Both the position numbers and the translations under genes were made by a program. Positions 52,911-62,331 of a DNA stretch of 64,000 nucleotides are shown piece by piece. The number at the start of each line of letters is the position of its first letter. Position 1 is the stretch's first letter. The notes under the pieces were generated by a model. That model worked only from the letters and a program-made list of their open reading frames with translations. It was not told where the DNA came from and made no database searches. The stretch comes from Legionella sp. MW5194 (GTDB lineage: Bacteria; Pseudomonadota; Gammaproteobacteria; Legionellales; Legionellaceae), in contig NZ_CP045732.1 in NCBI RefSeq assembly GCF_016864235.1, positions 992,001-1,056,000 of the forward strand. Reading direction: 5' to 3'.

Positions 52911-53633
52911 TTAAACATTCCCCATTCGTCGATAAATGAAGAAAGGCAGATGCTTAATGACCATCATGATGAGGCGCCAGAAGCCGGGGTGGTAAAAGCG
53001 GCGTTTTTTGCGGTGGAGATTAGCCCAGCAGGCTTTGGCGCAGGCTTTGGGCGGTGAGGCATAAAAAACACCCGGCATGCCATAGGTTTGTACGGTATCG
53101 ATGAACCCGAGGCGCGCCACGGTGATGGTTGTCGAAGGCCCGGCCTGCTGTTGTAATCCCTGCAGATAGACTTCTATGGCGGCCTTACTGCCACCATATA
53201 AACTGTTTCGGGCTCGGCCGCGGCAGGCTGCGACTGAGCTTAAAAAAAGCAGTTGATGCTCGTGTTGCTGTTTGTTCAGGTAAGTGTGGATCACCTGCAC
53301 AGTACTTAAAACATTGGTTTTCACCAGTTTGCCTATCGCCGCTGAGTTTAAGTGATTATTTTCAACAATGGCACTGTGAGCGATGAACAACGACAACTCC
53401 TGATCCATGGTTTGAATTTTCTTAAGCAGCTCCCGGATGTCTTCACTAAAATCGGCGGTTAGAATGTCGCAGGCCACGCGATGGCGCAAGGTAATTTCAT
53501 CCGCAATGACATCGAGTTGCAGGGTATCACGGCCGACTAGCAGAAGCGGATGCCCCGCTGCTGCCGCGAGCTGTGCGAATTCATTGGCAATGATGGACGT
53601 GGCGCCGAGTATCATCCAGGTGCTTTTAGTCAT
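52911..53633 (-). CDS. SDR reductase, DprE2-like
   Basis: 240-residue short-chain dehydrogenase: ILGATSIIANEFAQL (8-22) for NAD(P), GRD at the end of beta2, and the catalytic Ser in FLSSVAAC with Tyr/Lys in SLYGGSKAA. This sequence type corresponds to decaprenylphosphoryl-2-keto-ribose reductase (DprE2), which works with DprE1 on polyprenyl-phosphate pentose. It overlaps the end of the DprE1-like gene by eight bases, so the pairing supports the assignment. The C-terminal FWRLIMMVIKHLPFFIYRRMG may be membrane-associated. Confidence 0.75.
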   Translation of the reverse strand: MTKSTWMILGATSIIANEFAQLAAAAGHPLLLVGRDTLQLDVIADEITLRHRVACDILTADFSEDIRELLKKIQTMDQELSLFIAHSAIVENNHLNSAAIGKLVKTNVLSTVQVIHTYLNKQQHEHQLLFLSSVAACRGRARNSLYGGSKAAIEVYLQGLQQQAGPSTTITVARLGFIDTVQTYGMPGVFYASPPKACAKACWANLHRKKRRFYHPGFWRLIMMVIKHLPFFIYRRMGNV

Positions 53634-54984
53634 GGGTAATCCCCAGGCGACGCCCCAGATCGGATTGCATACCGGTTGGGTAGTGTTGCAGCAAGGCCTT
53701 AAATGGTTTGTGTTCAGGGTATTGAACCATGAATTGATCGCGAGTCAGAAACAAATCCTTTGCCAGATAAACGCGTCCGCCGATGTCAGTGATGAATTGA
53801 TTCATGGCTTCAATGGCTGCCCGGGCATTGGTGTCGTGGATAAAATCAACGGCAAGGGTAAAGCCGGGACGCACAAAACTCAATAAGCCAGCTCCGGGCC
53901 GGGTAAAATACTTTAACACAGCGAGCGTGGGTGTTGCCTGCGTTTTAGCGATCACCCTTAACAATTGGGCTAAGGTGGTTTCGGCCTGGTCTTCGGCAAA
54001 GACGGCCTGAAACTGCACAAGGCCCTGTCGACCATAAAGCCGGTTCCAATGCCTGATTTTATCAAGGGGATTATTAAACTCAATTAAATCGAGACGCCGC
54101 ATACCGGTATCGGCGCGTTTGAAGTAATAGTGATTAACGTATTGCATGCTGTAGCGATAAATCAGGCGAAACGGTAGCTTCGGTAGCGTGAATGCTCGCC
54201 GCGGCGGGGGCGTTGTACCGTGATAATGAACCGCAGCAGACATCAGCGCGTGTGGCGAATTCAGCAAATCGAGCCAGGCCACCAGGTAATCGCATTGCCT
54301 GCTGGTTTCTTTCATGGCGGTGAGCAGTTTATCGAATGAGGTTAATTTTTCGGTGTGCACTTCCACGCAGCGGGGGGCTCTTTTCAGCGTTAAGGCAACG
54401 CGCCGGATAATTCCGGTTAATCCAAGCCCTGCCAGGGTTGCAGTAAAAAGTTCGGCGTATTTCTCGGGACTTACCCGCAGGAGTCTGGATCCCTGCTGTA
54501 ATTCTATCCACTGAATGTGCTGTCCAAGGCTTCCGGCGGACACATTGTTTTTACCATGGACATCATTGGCAATGCCGCCAGCGAGGCTGGCATGGACAGT
54601 ACCGGGTACTACCGGTGGAATAAAGTCCGGATGGACCTCAAATAAATCAGCAAAGGTGACGCCGCCCTGGCAGTACAATAAGCCATTGCTTTCATCAAAG
54701 CTCAGTAAATGATTGAGCCGTGTGCAATCAATGACGTTTCCCTGCGTGTTAAAGCAACAATCGCTGTAGCTCAAGCCATGGCCGCGGGCCAGTACGTTGG
54801 TCAGCGAGGATTCAAACAAAGGGGGCAGCTGCCATTCATTGTCAGGACGAAAGCAGGTTGATTGGCTTAAAATAGCGCCGCTGAAATGGGTAAGGGTTTT
54901 AGTCTGGCTGCGCATACACGGAGGAAGCGTCTGTGGTATTCTCATTTTGCCCATGTTTGTTGAATTAAACAATCCTTTATTCAC
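53626..54984 (-). CDS. FAD-dependent oxidoreductase, DprE1-like
   Basis: About 452 residues from GTG 54984; ATG 54954 or 54945 are alternatives and none has a clear ribosome site. FAD_binding_4 fold: RGHGLSYSD (67-75) and GGIANDVHGKNN (136-147) match DprE1 closely, and LAKDLFLTRDQF holds Lys409, aligned to the active-site lysine of mycobacterial DprE1. The segment RPGFTLAVDF places Ala378 where M. tuberculosis has Cys387. With DprE2 the enzyme epimerises decaprenylphosphoryl ribose to arabinose; here the product is presumably a polyprenyl-phosphate pentose used in the envelope. Confidence 0.78.
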   Translation of the reverse strand: MNKGLFNSTNMGKMRIPQTLPPCMRSQTKTLTHFSGAILSQSTCFRPDNEWQLPPLFESSLTNVLARGHGLSYSDCCFNTQGNVIDCTRLNHLLSFDESNGLLYCQGGVTFADLFEVHPDFIPPVVPGTVHASLAGGIANDVHGKNNVSAGSLGQHIQWIELQQGSRLLRVSPEKYAELFTATLAGLGLTGIIRRVALTLKRAPRCVEVHTEKLTSFDKLLTAMKETSRQCDYLVAWLDLLNSPHALMSAAVHYHGTTPPPRRAFTLPKLPFRLIYRYSMQYVNHYYFKRADTGMRRLDLIEFNNPLDKIRHWNRLYGRQGLVQFQAVFAEDQAETTLAQLLRVIAKTQATPTLAVLKYFTRPGAGLLSFVRPGFTLAVDFIHDTNARAAIEAMNQFITDIGGRVYLAKDLFLTRDQFMVQYPEHKPFKALLQHYPTGMQSDLGRRLGITHD

Positions 54985-55044
54985 TGCTTCTTTTATGAAG
55001 CACTGGCTATACTTTAAGTGACAGAGTAATAAAGGATGACTCTT

Positions 55045-55281
55045 ATGCGCAAAGCCCTTACCATGCTACTTCTTCTAATCGGTTTAACCCCTGTGGCGGT
55101 GTACGCTGCGGATTTACCCACGGTCGTTATCGGTTCAGAAAATTACGATCACGACATGTGTGTTAATCAATACACCGACAATTGCATCAGCACTGTATGC
55201 ATCACCTCCAGTGCTCTGGATTGCAATGAACAGTGCAAAGCCGCTGCCATTGATAAATGCGAAGAAAAAGAAGAAGAGTAG
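55045..55281 (+). CDS. Small secreted cysteine-rich protein
   Basis: 78 residues from ATG 55045, nine bases past AAAGG; ATG 55036 lies too close. Signal peptide with cleavage near VYAAD. The mature 55 residues hold six cysteines (DMCVN, DNCIS, TVCIT, LDCNE, EQCKA, DKCEE) with regular spacing, ending in an acidic EEKEEE tail. Likely a disulfide-rich periplasmic or exported peptide. Not recognised. Confidence 0.6.
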   Translation: MRKALTMLLLLIGLTPVAVYAADLPTVVIGSENYDHDMCVNQYTDNCISTVCITSSALDCNEQCKAAAIDKCEEKEEE

Positions 55282-55369
55282 GGAATTTTGTGTCAAAAAC
55301 TTGACTTTCTCCCTGCATGCTTTTTATCTTAATCCTGTATCTTTTTGATTATTCACTCAAATTTCCAAG

Positions 55370-55385
55370 TGGCACGTGAATTGCT
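55370..55385 (+). promoter_or_regulatory. Sigma-54 promoter for the fliM flagellar operon
   Basis: TGGCACGTGAATTGCTT: an exact match to TGGCACG-N4-TTGCW with GG and GC ten bases apart. Transcription should start near 55396, about 58 bases before fliM. RpoN with FleQ controls many flagellar genes in Legionella and Pseudomonas. Confidence 0.85.
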
Positions 55386-55453
55386 TGGACTGCTGTGAAA
55401 GAGAAAAAGTAATTTAGGAAAACGAGTGTTTTCAATGATTTGACAGGATGGTT

Positions 55454-56545
55454 ATGGCTGAAAAAGATGTGTTATCACAGGAAGAAATTGATGCGCTCTT
55501 AAGCTCCGTAGGCGATGAGGAAGGGGCAGCGCCTGCGGCAGAGGCTGACGAGGAGAGCCATCAGGACACTGCAGCCGAGCCTTCAGAACCTGCCAGCGAT
55601 AAAAGCGCTGAGCCCGTGAAAGAGGCAACCGCCGCCAAGCCGGAATATTCCCCGAAAACGACAGGACTTGACGAGAAAATACAGGTCTTGAATTTTGCCA
55701 GTCAGGAGCGGATTGTTCGGGGTGAATTGCCGGTGCTCGATAAAATTCATGATCGGGCCGCCCGTTTTTTTGGCAATGATATCTATCAGCTGATGGCCAA
55801 AGAGCTGGAAATCAAACAGGAGCCGTTAAGTGTTGTCAAACACCGTGATTTTTTAGACAGCCTGCCAAACCCGACCTTAATGACCCTCTACCGCTTTAAA
55901 CCCTTACGCGGCAAAGCCATTGTGCTGTTTGACAATACGTTTGTGTATGATCTGGTCGATTATTATTTTGGTGGCAATTCGCAATTTCTGGCGCAGACTG
56001 ACAAAACCGATTTTACTGCGGCGGAATTACGGGTGATGGAAATTGTGATAAACAAACTGGTGCATAACATTGAACACGCCTGGGCGCCAATCATCAAACT
56101 GGAAGCCATCCGTGTCAATGACGAGACAAACCCCCAGCTTGTGCACATTGGCGAACCGGAAGACTTGCTGTTAGTCAGCCGTTTTCTCATTGATTTTGGC
56201 CGCGAGAAGGGCAGTTTTTCCTTTGTCATGCCGTTCTCGATGGTGGAACCCATAAAACAGCAGCTCGAACTTGGCGCAGCCAGGCCGGATGATGAAATTG
56301 ATCCCAACTGGATCATGTCGCTTAAAGAGGAATTGATGGATGTGGAATTACTGGTTACCAGCGCCATGGCGCAAACGACCAGTACGCTTGGCAAAGTGAT
56401 GGGGTGGCAGGTTGGCGATTTCCTCCCGCTTGAAATGCATGAAATCGTTACATTGGATATTGAGGGAACGCCCAGTTTTACTGCAACTTTGGGCAGTGCC
56501 AATGATAAGCGGGCATTAAAAATCATTAAAAAAATCAGTTATTAG
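55454..56545 (+). CDS. fliM: Flagellar motor switch protein FliM
   Basis: 363 residues from ATG 55454, six bases after CAGG; ATG 55448 is part of that region. N-terminal EKDVLSQEEIDALLSSVG is the CheY-P-binding peptide, followed by an acidic Ala/Glu linker longer than in E. coli, the GGXG-type middle domain (YYFGGNSQF) and the C-terminal SpoA domain. Part of the cytoplasmic C-ring. First gene of a ten-gene operon behind a sigma-54 promoter. Confidence 0.95.
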   Translation: MAEKDVLSQEEIDALLSSVGDEEGAAPAAEADEESHQDTAAEPSEPASDKSAEPVKEATAAKPEYSPKTTGLDEKIQVLNFASQERIVRGELPVLDKIHDRAARFFGNDIYQLMAKELEIKQEPLSVVKHRDFLDSLPNPTLMTLYRFKPLRGKAIVLFDNTFVYDLVDYYFGGNSQFLAQTDKTDFTAAELRVMEIVINKLVHNIEHAWAPIIKLEAIRVNDETNPQLVHIGEPEDLLLVSRFLIDFGREKGSFSFVMPFSMVEPIKQQLELGAARPDDEIDPNWIMSLKEELMDVELLVTSAMAQTTSTLGKVMGWQVGDFLPLEMHEIVTLDIEGTPSFTATLGSANDKRALKIIKKISY

Positions 56546-56554
56546 GGGATGGAC

Positions 56555-56884
56555 ATGAGTGAGCAGAAGGACGCGATAGCTGCAGGTACGGTAACAGGGA
56601 ATGGCAGCGCGGTGGATGCCAGCGGTGAAAAAATGGAGTTGATTCTGGATATCCCCGTCACGGTGACCGTGGAAATTGGCCGTACCAAAATGACCATACG
56701 CAATCTTTTGCAACTGAATCAGGGCGGTATCGTGGCCTTGGACAGGCTGGCTGGGGAGCCCCTTGACGTATTGGTAAACGGCACGCTCGTGGCTCATGGC
56801 GAGGTGGTGGTCGTCAATGACAAATTTGGTGTGCGTTTAACCGACATCGTCAGTAAAGCTGAACGGATCAAGCGCCTGAAATGA
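56555..56884 (+). CDS. fliN: Flagellar motor switch protein FliN
   Basis: 109 residues from ATG 56555, six bases after AGGGG (56544-56548); an ATG two codons earlier is less well placed. A single SpoA domain: LILDIPVTVTVEIGRTKM, LDRLAGEPLDVLVNGTLVAHGEVVVVNDKFG. Lower part of the C-ring. Its TGA overlaps the fliO start by four bases. Confidence 0.95.
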   Translation: MSEQKDAIAAGTVTGNGSAVDASGEKMELILDIPVTVTVEIGRTKMTIRNLLQLNQGGIVALDRLAGEPLDVLVNGTLVAHGEVVVVNDKFGVRLTDIVSKAERIKRLK

Positions 56885-57294
56885 AAACATCACACTGGCT
56901 CTGGGGAAGTCTGTTTCTCCCATTAAATGCCATCGCCTCCGGGACAGAACTGGCGAAGGGCAACACGGCCTTAGGCGCTCATGAGATGCTGCGCTTGACG
57001 TTGGGTCTATTGATTGTGGTGCTGCTTATTGTCTTTTTAGCCTGGGTTTTGAGGCGTTTAAATCAGGCAGGCATAGGCGTCAGCGGAGCGTTTCGCATCA
57101 TTGCCGGAACAAGCCTCGGACCACGGGAAAAAATCATGCTGGTGAAGGCGGGGGAACGTTATTTGCTGCTGGGTGTGGCCAATGGCAGCATCAACACACT
57201 CCATGATTTCGGTGAGGAACTGCCGCCAGGCTTTCAGACAGAAGCGAAAAGTTCGTTTCCTGAATTGCTTAAACACGTTATGAGGAAGTCTTGA
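56881..57294 (+). CDS. fliO: Flagellar export protein FliO
   Basis: 137 residues with a cleavable-looking N-terminus, then one transmembrane helix ([19 protein letters not shown], about 41-59) and a cytoplasmic domain with [24 protein letters not shown]. FliO assists assembly of FliP in the export gate. Poorly conserved family; position between fliN and fliP confirms it. Confidence 0.9.
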   Translation: MKTSHWLWGSLFLPLNAIASGTELAKGNTALGAHEMLRLTLGLLIVVLLIVFLAWVLRRLNQAGIGVSGAFRIIAGTSLGPREKIMLVKAGERYLLLGVANGSINTLHDFGEELPPGFQTEAKSSFPELLKHVMRKS

Positions 57295-57295
57295 A

Positions 57296-58045
57296 ATGAA
57301 GCACAGCAGGACAAGACTTTTTCTTATGATGGCACTTTTGTTTCCTGTGCTTGCAGAGGCCGCGTCCCTCAGTCTGCCAGGCGTCACCGTGACCCCCGGC
57401 ACTGGCGGTGCCCAAACGTACAGCGTTAATCTGCAAATCCTCATTTTCATGACCCTGCTTAGCGTTTTGCCAGGGTTACTAATGGCCATGACCGCGTTTA
57501 CCCGCATCATCATCGTGCTTTCTATTTTAAGGCAGGCCATTGGGATGGCTCAAACGCCGACTAATCAGATATTGATAGGCATCGCCCTGTTTCTGACCTT
57601 TTTTGTCATGGCCCCGGTATTTAATCAAATCAATGAGCAGGCGGTGCAGCCTTACCTCGCCGATAAAATCGAATTCACGCAGGCCTTGGGGTTGGCCCAG
57701 GGACCGCTTCACCATTTTATGCTCAATCAAACTCGCAAAAACGATCTGGCGCTGTTTGAGAAATTCAGTAACAAAACCTATGCAACCCTAGCGGAAGTCC
57801 CCATGAGCGTACTGATCCCTGCCTTTGTGACCAGTGAATTGAAAACGGCTTTTCAGATTGGGTTTTTGTTGTTTCTGCCTTTTTTAATCATCGATATTGT
57901 GGTGGCGAGTGTACTGATGGCCATGGGTATGATGATGCTGTCGCCATTAATCATTTCCCTGCCGTTTAAAATCATGCTGTTTGTGATGGTTGATGGGTGG
58001 ACACTGGTGCTGGGCTCTTTAGCGTCCAGTTTTGCCATGAGCTAA
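57296..58045 (+). CDS. fliP: Flagellar export-gate protein FliP
   Basis: 249 residues with signal peptide (cleavage near AEAASL) and four helices; [27 protein letters not shown] and [23 protein letters not shown] are the standard FliP blocks. Five copies form the export gate with FliQ and FliR. It starts two bases past the fliO stop. Confidence 0.96.
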   Translation: MKHSRTRLFLMMALLFPVLAEAASLSLPGVTVTPGTGGAQTYSVNLQILIFMTLLSVLPGLLMAMTAFTRIIIVLSILRQAIGMAQTPTNQILIGIALFLTFFVMAPVFNQINEQAVQPYLADKIEFTQALGLAQGPLHHFMLNQTRKNDLALFEKFSNKTYATLAEVPMSVLIPAFVTSELKTAFQIGFLLFLPFLIIDIVVASVLMAMGMMMLSPLIISLPFKIMLFVMVDGWTLVLGSLASSFAMS

Positions 58046-58059
58046 CCCAGGAGGGGAAG

Positions 58060-58329
58060 ATGACACCCGATGGCATTGTTTCAATTTTCAGCGAAAGCGT
58101 CTATGTGATGATCATCATCCTGGCTGTCCTCATTGTACCGGGGTTGCTGGTGGGCCTTGTCGTGGCCATGTTTCAGGCGGCCACGCAAATCAACGAAATG
58201 AGTTTAAGTTTTATTCCCAAGTTGTTTGTGACGTTCCTTGTGCTGGCATTTGCGGGGCCGTGGTTATTAAAAACCATGATCCATTATACGGAAACACTGT
58301 TTATGAATATTCCTTACCTGATTGATTAA
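58060..58329 (+). CDS. fliQ: Flagellar export-gate protein FliQ
   Basis: 89 residues, starting at ATG 58060 behind AGGAGGGG; the open frame reaches 21 codons upstream into fliP but has no ribosome site. Two transmembrane helices with AMFQAATQINEMSLSF as the conserved loop between them. Stop followed two bases later by fliR. Confidence 0.96.
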   Translation: MTPDGIVSIFSESVYVMIIILAVLIVPGLLVGLVVAMFQAATQINEMSLSFIPKLFVTFLVLAFAGPWLLKTMIHYTETLFMNIPYLID

Positions 58330-58331
58330 TC

Positions 58332-59102
58332 ATGGACATTGATTATAAGACAATGATTATTCAAATCAGCCAGGTCGTCTGGCCGATGCCGCGTATCAGC
58401 GGCCTGTTTCTGACCATGCCGGTGATTTCATCTGTCCTGATTCCTGTGCGGGTGCGAGTGGTTATTGCCATGGCGTTTTCCTTTCTGCTGTCCTCGTTTG
58501 TTCCCTCGAGTTTGACACTTGAGCATTTCAATGGCTACTACCTGATTTATCTGGCCTTCGAACTGCTGTTGGGGCTAATGATGGGCTTTGTTCTGCAAAT
58601 GGTGTTTCAGGTGTTTGTTATTGGCGGACAGATCATTGCCATGCAGGCTGGGTTGGGTTTTGCCACCATGATTGATCCCGCCAGTAAGGCCAGTGTGCCT
58701 TTAATCAGTCAGTTCTATCTGTTGATGGTCAGCTTGATGTTTCTGGCCCTGAATGGCCACTTGGCTGTTTTTGAGTTGTTTTTTAACAGTTTTACCATGC
58801 TGCCGGTTGGAAGTGTGCCGGTGGAATTGTCTGATATTGGCCGAGTGCTGATTTTTTCGGGCTGGATGATGAAAGAATCTGTTCTGGTGGCCTTACCGGC
58901 AATTCTCGCTTTGCTGGTTATCAGTCTGGCCTTTGGTGTCATGACCAGGGTGGCGCCGCAGCTTAATATTTTCTCTATCGGATTCCCGATCACACTGTTT
59001 ATGGGGATTGTGATTTTGCGGGTCAGTTTGCCCGGGGTCGCGGCACAGATTGCCGACAGCCTTGAGCAGGGGATGTTACTCATTAAAGGATTATTGTACT
59101 GA
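58332..59102 (+). CDS. fliR: Flagellar export-gate protein FliR
   Basis: 256 residues with six hydrophobic helices. FLTMPVISSVLIPVRVRVVIA and GLGFATMIDPASKASVPLI are conserved FliR segments. Single copy in the FliPQR gate. Its TGA shares one base with the flhB start. Confidence 0.95.
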   Translation: MDIDYKTMIIQISQVVWPMPRISGLFLTMPVISSVLIPVRVRVVIAMAFSFLLSSFVPSSLTLEHFNGYYLIYLAFELLLGLMMGFVLQMVFQVFVIGGQIIAMQAGLGFATMIDPASKASVPLISQFYLLMVSLMFLALNGHLAVFELFFNSFTMLPVGSVPVELSDIGRVLIFSGWMMKESVLVALPAILALLVISLAFGVMTRVAPQLNIFSIGFPITLFMGIVILRVSLPGVAAQIADSLEQGMLLIKGLLY

Positions 59103-60247
59103 TGGCAGACGACGAACAATCCCAGGAGAAGACCGAACAGCCCTCGCCCAAACGGTTAAAAGAAGCGAGGGAAAAGGGTCAGATCGCGCGTTCGAAAGAC
59201 TTTAACGCCACCATCATCCTGCTGTTTTCCGGCGCGGGATTTTTGGTTTTCGGCAATTTTTTATCCACGCATTTTCTCACCATGATGCATCATGCCTTTG
59301 AATTCGACAGCCGTATTCTTTTAACCAGCATGGACATGATGTACAACCTTTACTTTATCATTCAGACCGGGGCAATGGCGGTATTCCCAGTGTTGATGGT
59401 CATTCTTGTGCTTTCCATCGCCGCCCCGCTGCTCATGGGCGGCTGGGTGTTCAGCCTGCAATCGGTGCAGCCGCAGTTTTCGCGCTTAAGTCCCTTAAAG
59501 GGCATCAAGCGCATGCTGTCGGTCAAAGGCCTCATGGAAATGCTCAAAGCCATGGCTAAATTTTTTCTCATCTCCATTGTGTCGATTGTGGTGCTGAAAT
59601 GGAAAATTCCCGCGTTGCTTGCGCTCGCAAATTACCCCTTGACCAGTGCCTTGAGCGAAGGGTTATGGATAGTGGGCATCCTTTTTTTGATAATCAGCGC
59701 CAGTTTAATTCTTATCGCCGCGGTGGATGTGCCATTTCAATGGTATGAGCACAACAAGCAATTGAAAATGACAAAACAGGAATTAAAAGACGAATACAAG
59801 GAAACGGAAGGAAAGCCAGAGGTTAAAGCCCAGATCCGTCGCACCCAACAGGAAATAGCAAGACGCCGCATGATGAGTGAAGTGCCCAAAGCGGCGGTAG
59901 TCTTAACCAACCCCACGCATTACGCAGTGGCCATCAGCTACCGGCAGGATGGCACGCGCGCACCCATTGTCGTGGCCAAGGGCAAGGATTTGGTGGCGTT
60001 GCAGATTAACCGGGTGGCCAAGGCCAACGATGTGCCCATTCTTTCCCTGCCGCCTTTAGCCCGTGCCATTTTCTTTTCAACGGATTTGAATGCGGAGATT
60101 CCGCGGGGGTTGTATGTGGCCGTGGCCCAGGTTCTGGCCTATATCTTTCAACTGGAGGATAAAAGCCGTTATGAAACGACACCGGGCTTTTTAAACGATT
60201 TACCCATTCCTGATGAGTTGAAACGCGATGTGGAGGATGAAGCATGA
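59102..60247 (+). CDS. flhB: Flagellar export specificity switch FlhB
   Basis: 381 residues: cytosolic N-terminus EKTEQPSPKRLKEAREKGQI, four helices, and the cytoplasmic domain with the self-cleaving NPTH in VVLTNPTHYAVAI, then PIVVAKGKD. Cleavage there switches export from hook to filament substrates. The stop overlaps flhA by four bases. Confidence 0.96.
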   Translation: MADDEQSQEKTEQPSPKRLKEAREKGQIARSKDFNATIILLFSGAGFLVFGNFLSTHFLTMMHHAFEFDSRILLTSMDMMYNLYFIIQTGAMAVFPVLMVILVLSIAAPLLMGGWVFSLQSVQPQFSRLSPLKGIKRMLSVKGLMEMLKAMAKFFLISIVSIVVLKWKIPALLALANYPLTSALSEGLWIVGILFLIISASLILIAAVDVPFQWYEHNKQLKMTKQELKDEYKETEGKPEVKAQIRRTQQEIARRRMMSEVPKAAVVLTNPTHYAVAISYRQDGTRAPIVVAKGKDLVALQINRVAKANDVPILSLPPLARAIFFSTDLNAEIPRGLYVAVAQVLAYIFQLEDKSRYETTPGFLNDLPIPDELKRDVEDEA

Positions 60248-62316
60248 ATAATGTTGTGAGCGTTTTACGTCAATGGATGCAACACGGCCTGGGTACGCCA
60301 CTGATGATGGTGATCATGCTGAGTATGATGATCCTGCCTCTGCCGCCTTTCTTACTTGATATTTTCTTTACCTTCAATATTGCTTTGTCGCTGGTGGTTC
60401 TGCTCGCTGTGATTTACAGCAACAGACCGCTTGATTTTGCTGTCTTTCCTACCGTGCTGCTTATCGCCACCCTGCTTCGCCTGGCATTGAATGTGGCCTC
60501 AACCCGCGTCGTGTTGCTGCATGGCCATACGGGTACGGATGCGGCGGGACAAGTCATCGAATCATTTGGTGAAGTGGTTATCGGCGGGGATTACGCGGTG
60601 GGGATTGTGGTTTTCACCATTCTTGTGATCATCAACTTTGTGGTGGTGACCAAAGGAGCCGGTCGCGTGTCGGAAGTCAGTGCACGCTTCACTCTGGATT
60701 CATTGCCCGGCAAGCAGATGGCGATTGATGCTGATTTGAACGCCGGCATCATTAATCAGGAACAAGCCGTCCAGCGACGAACTGAAGTCGCTCAGGAAGC
60801 GGATTTCTACGGCTCCATGGATGGTGCCAGCAAATTCGTGCGCGGAGACGCCATCGCCGGGATTCTTATCCTGTTCATCAACCTGGTCGGCGGACTGGCT
60901 ATCGGCATGATGCAGCATGGCATGAATTTTTCAGATGCCTTACGCAATTATACTTTATTGACGATCGGTGACGGTTTGGTGGCGCAAGTGCCCTCCTTGG
61001 TGTTATCCACGGCGGCGGCCATCATGGTAACCCGGGTTTCAACCGCTCAGGACATGGGCAAGGCCGTGGTGCATCAGGTCTTTGGCAATCCCAAATCCCT
61101 GTTTATTGCTGCTGGCATTATTGGCGGTATTGGTTTAATTCCCGGCATGCCTCACGTTGCTTTTATTTTATTGGCAGCCGGTTTAGGGGGTATTGGCTAT
61201 CTGCTTCTGGAAAGGGAAAAGGCAGAAAAGCTAATCGATAAAGAGACGGAAGCATCCAGTCGTATTGAAGAACCTGCCACGGAATTGTCCTGGGATGATG
61301 TCAATCCCGTGGATGTCATTGGCCTTGAAGTCGGGTATCGCCTTATCCCAATGGTGGACAGCACCCAGGGCGGTGTGTTGCTGTCGCGCATCAAGGGGGT
61401 ACGCAAAAAGATTTCTCAGGAGCTTGGTTTCCTCATCCCCACGGTTCATATTCGCGATAATCTGGATTTAAAACCCAACAATTACCGCATCAGTCTAGCC
61501 GGTGTGGTGATGGGCGAGGCACCGATTTACAATGATAAATGGCTGGCGATTAACCCCGGGCAGGTCTTTGGCGAATTGGACGGTTTAAGGACGCTTGATC
61601 CCGCATTTGGTCTTGAAGCAGTCTGGATTAACGAAAATCAGAAAGAACAGGCGCATACCTACGGGTACACGGTGGTGGATGCCTCGACGGTCATTGCCAC
61701 CCACCTAAGCCAGATCCTTGAAGCCAACAGTCAGCAATTACTCGGTTATGAAGAAACCCAGCAATTACTGGATAAACTGGCACGCACCTCACCCAAGCTG
61801 GTGAAAGAACTGGTGCCGGATACCTTGACGCTTGGCGGGGTGAATAAAGTCCTGCAGGGCCTGCTGGTTGAGCATATTCCTTTAACAGACATTCGAACCA
61901 TTGTCGAAACCCTGGCAGAGGCGGCCAGTAAATCAAAAGACATTGATTACCTCATCGGTCAGGTCAGGGTAGCGCTGTCGCGCATGATCACTCAGAAAAT
62001 AAGTGGTTTGCATGAAGAATTGCCCATCATTACGCTGAAACCGGAGCTGGAACAGTTATTGCAGAACAGCATCCAGAGCAACGCCGGCCAAGGCGTGAGC
62101 TTTGAACCCGGAATGGCGGATAAAATTCAGCACTCGCTGGCGCAGCTGGCAGCTCAGCAACAGGCGAAAAATGAATTAGCCGTTCTGGTGGTTCAACCGG
62201 GGATACGCGCGGCATTGGCACGATTTGTGCGTCACATTTCCAGTAATTTGCATGTTTTATCGTATCAGGAAATCCCTGATAACAAGGAGATTCGCATTAT
62301 TGGTACGGTCGGTTAG
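60244..62316 (+). CDS. flhA: Flagellar export-gate protein FlhA
   Basis: 690 residues: eight N-terminal helices, then the conserved FHIPEP-type loop (VSARFTLDSLPGKQMAIDADLNAG and VQRRTEVAQEADFYGSMDGASKFVRGDAIAG), and a large cytoplasmic C-terminal domain that docks chaperones. Forms the nonameric ring of the export apparatus. ATGA overlap with flhB. Confidence 0.96.
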   Translation: MNNVVSVLRQWMQHGLGTPLMMVIMLSMMILPLPPFLLDIFFTFNIALSLVVLLAVIYSNRPLDFAVFPTVLLIATLLRLALNVASTRVVLLHGHTGTDAAGQVIESFGEVVIGGDYAVGIVVFTILVIINFVVVTKGAGRVSEVSARFTLDSLPGKQMAIDADLNAGIINQEQAVQRRTEVAQEADFYGSMDGASKFVRGDAIAGILILFINLVGGLAIGMMQHGMNFSDALRNYTLLTIGDGLVAQVPSLVLSTAAAIMVTRVSTAQDMGKAVVHQVFGNPKSLFIAAGIIGGIGLIPGMPHVAFILLAAGLGGIGYLLLEREKAEKLIDKETEASSRIEEPATELSWDDVNPVDVIGLEVGYRLIPMVDSTQGGVLLSRIKGVRKKISQELGFLIPTVHIRDNLDLKPNNYRISLAGVVMGEAPIYNDKWLAINPGQVFGELDGLRTLDPAFGLEAVWINENQKEQAHTYGYTVVDASTVIATHLSQILEANSQQLLGYEETQQLLDKLARTSPKLVKELVPDTLTLGGVNKVLQGLLVEHIPLTDIRTIVETLAEAASKSKDIDYLIGQVRVALSRMITQKISGLHEELPIITLKPELEQLLQNSIQSNAGQGVSFEPGMADKIQHSLAQLAAQQQAKNELAVLVVQPGIRAALARFVRHISSNLHVLSYQEIPDNKEIRIIGTVG

Positions 62317-62331
62317 TAGAGTGGAGAATCC

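Noticed and set aside
54979-55005. Hairpin TGCTTC / GAAGCA between the DprE1-like and small cysteine genes
   Set aside because: Six-base stem in a divergent promoter region, no U-run; not distinctive.
55963-56526. Minus-strand frame of 187 codons inside fliM
   Set aside because: Ser-rich shadow of a strongly conserved gene on the other strand.
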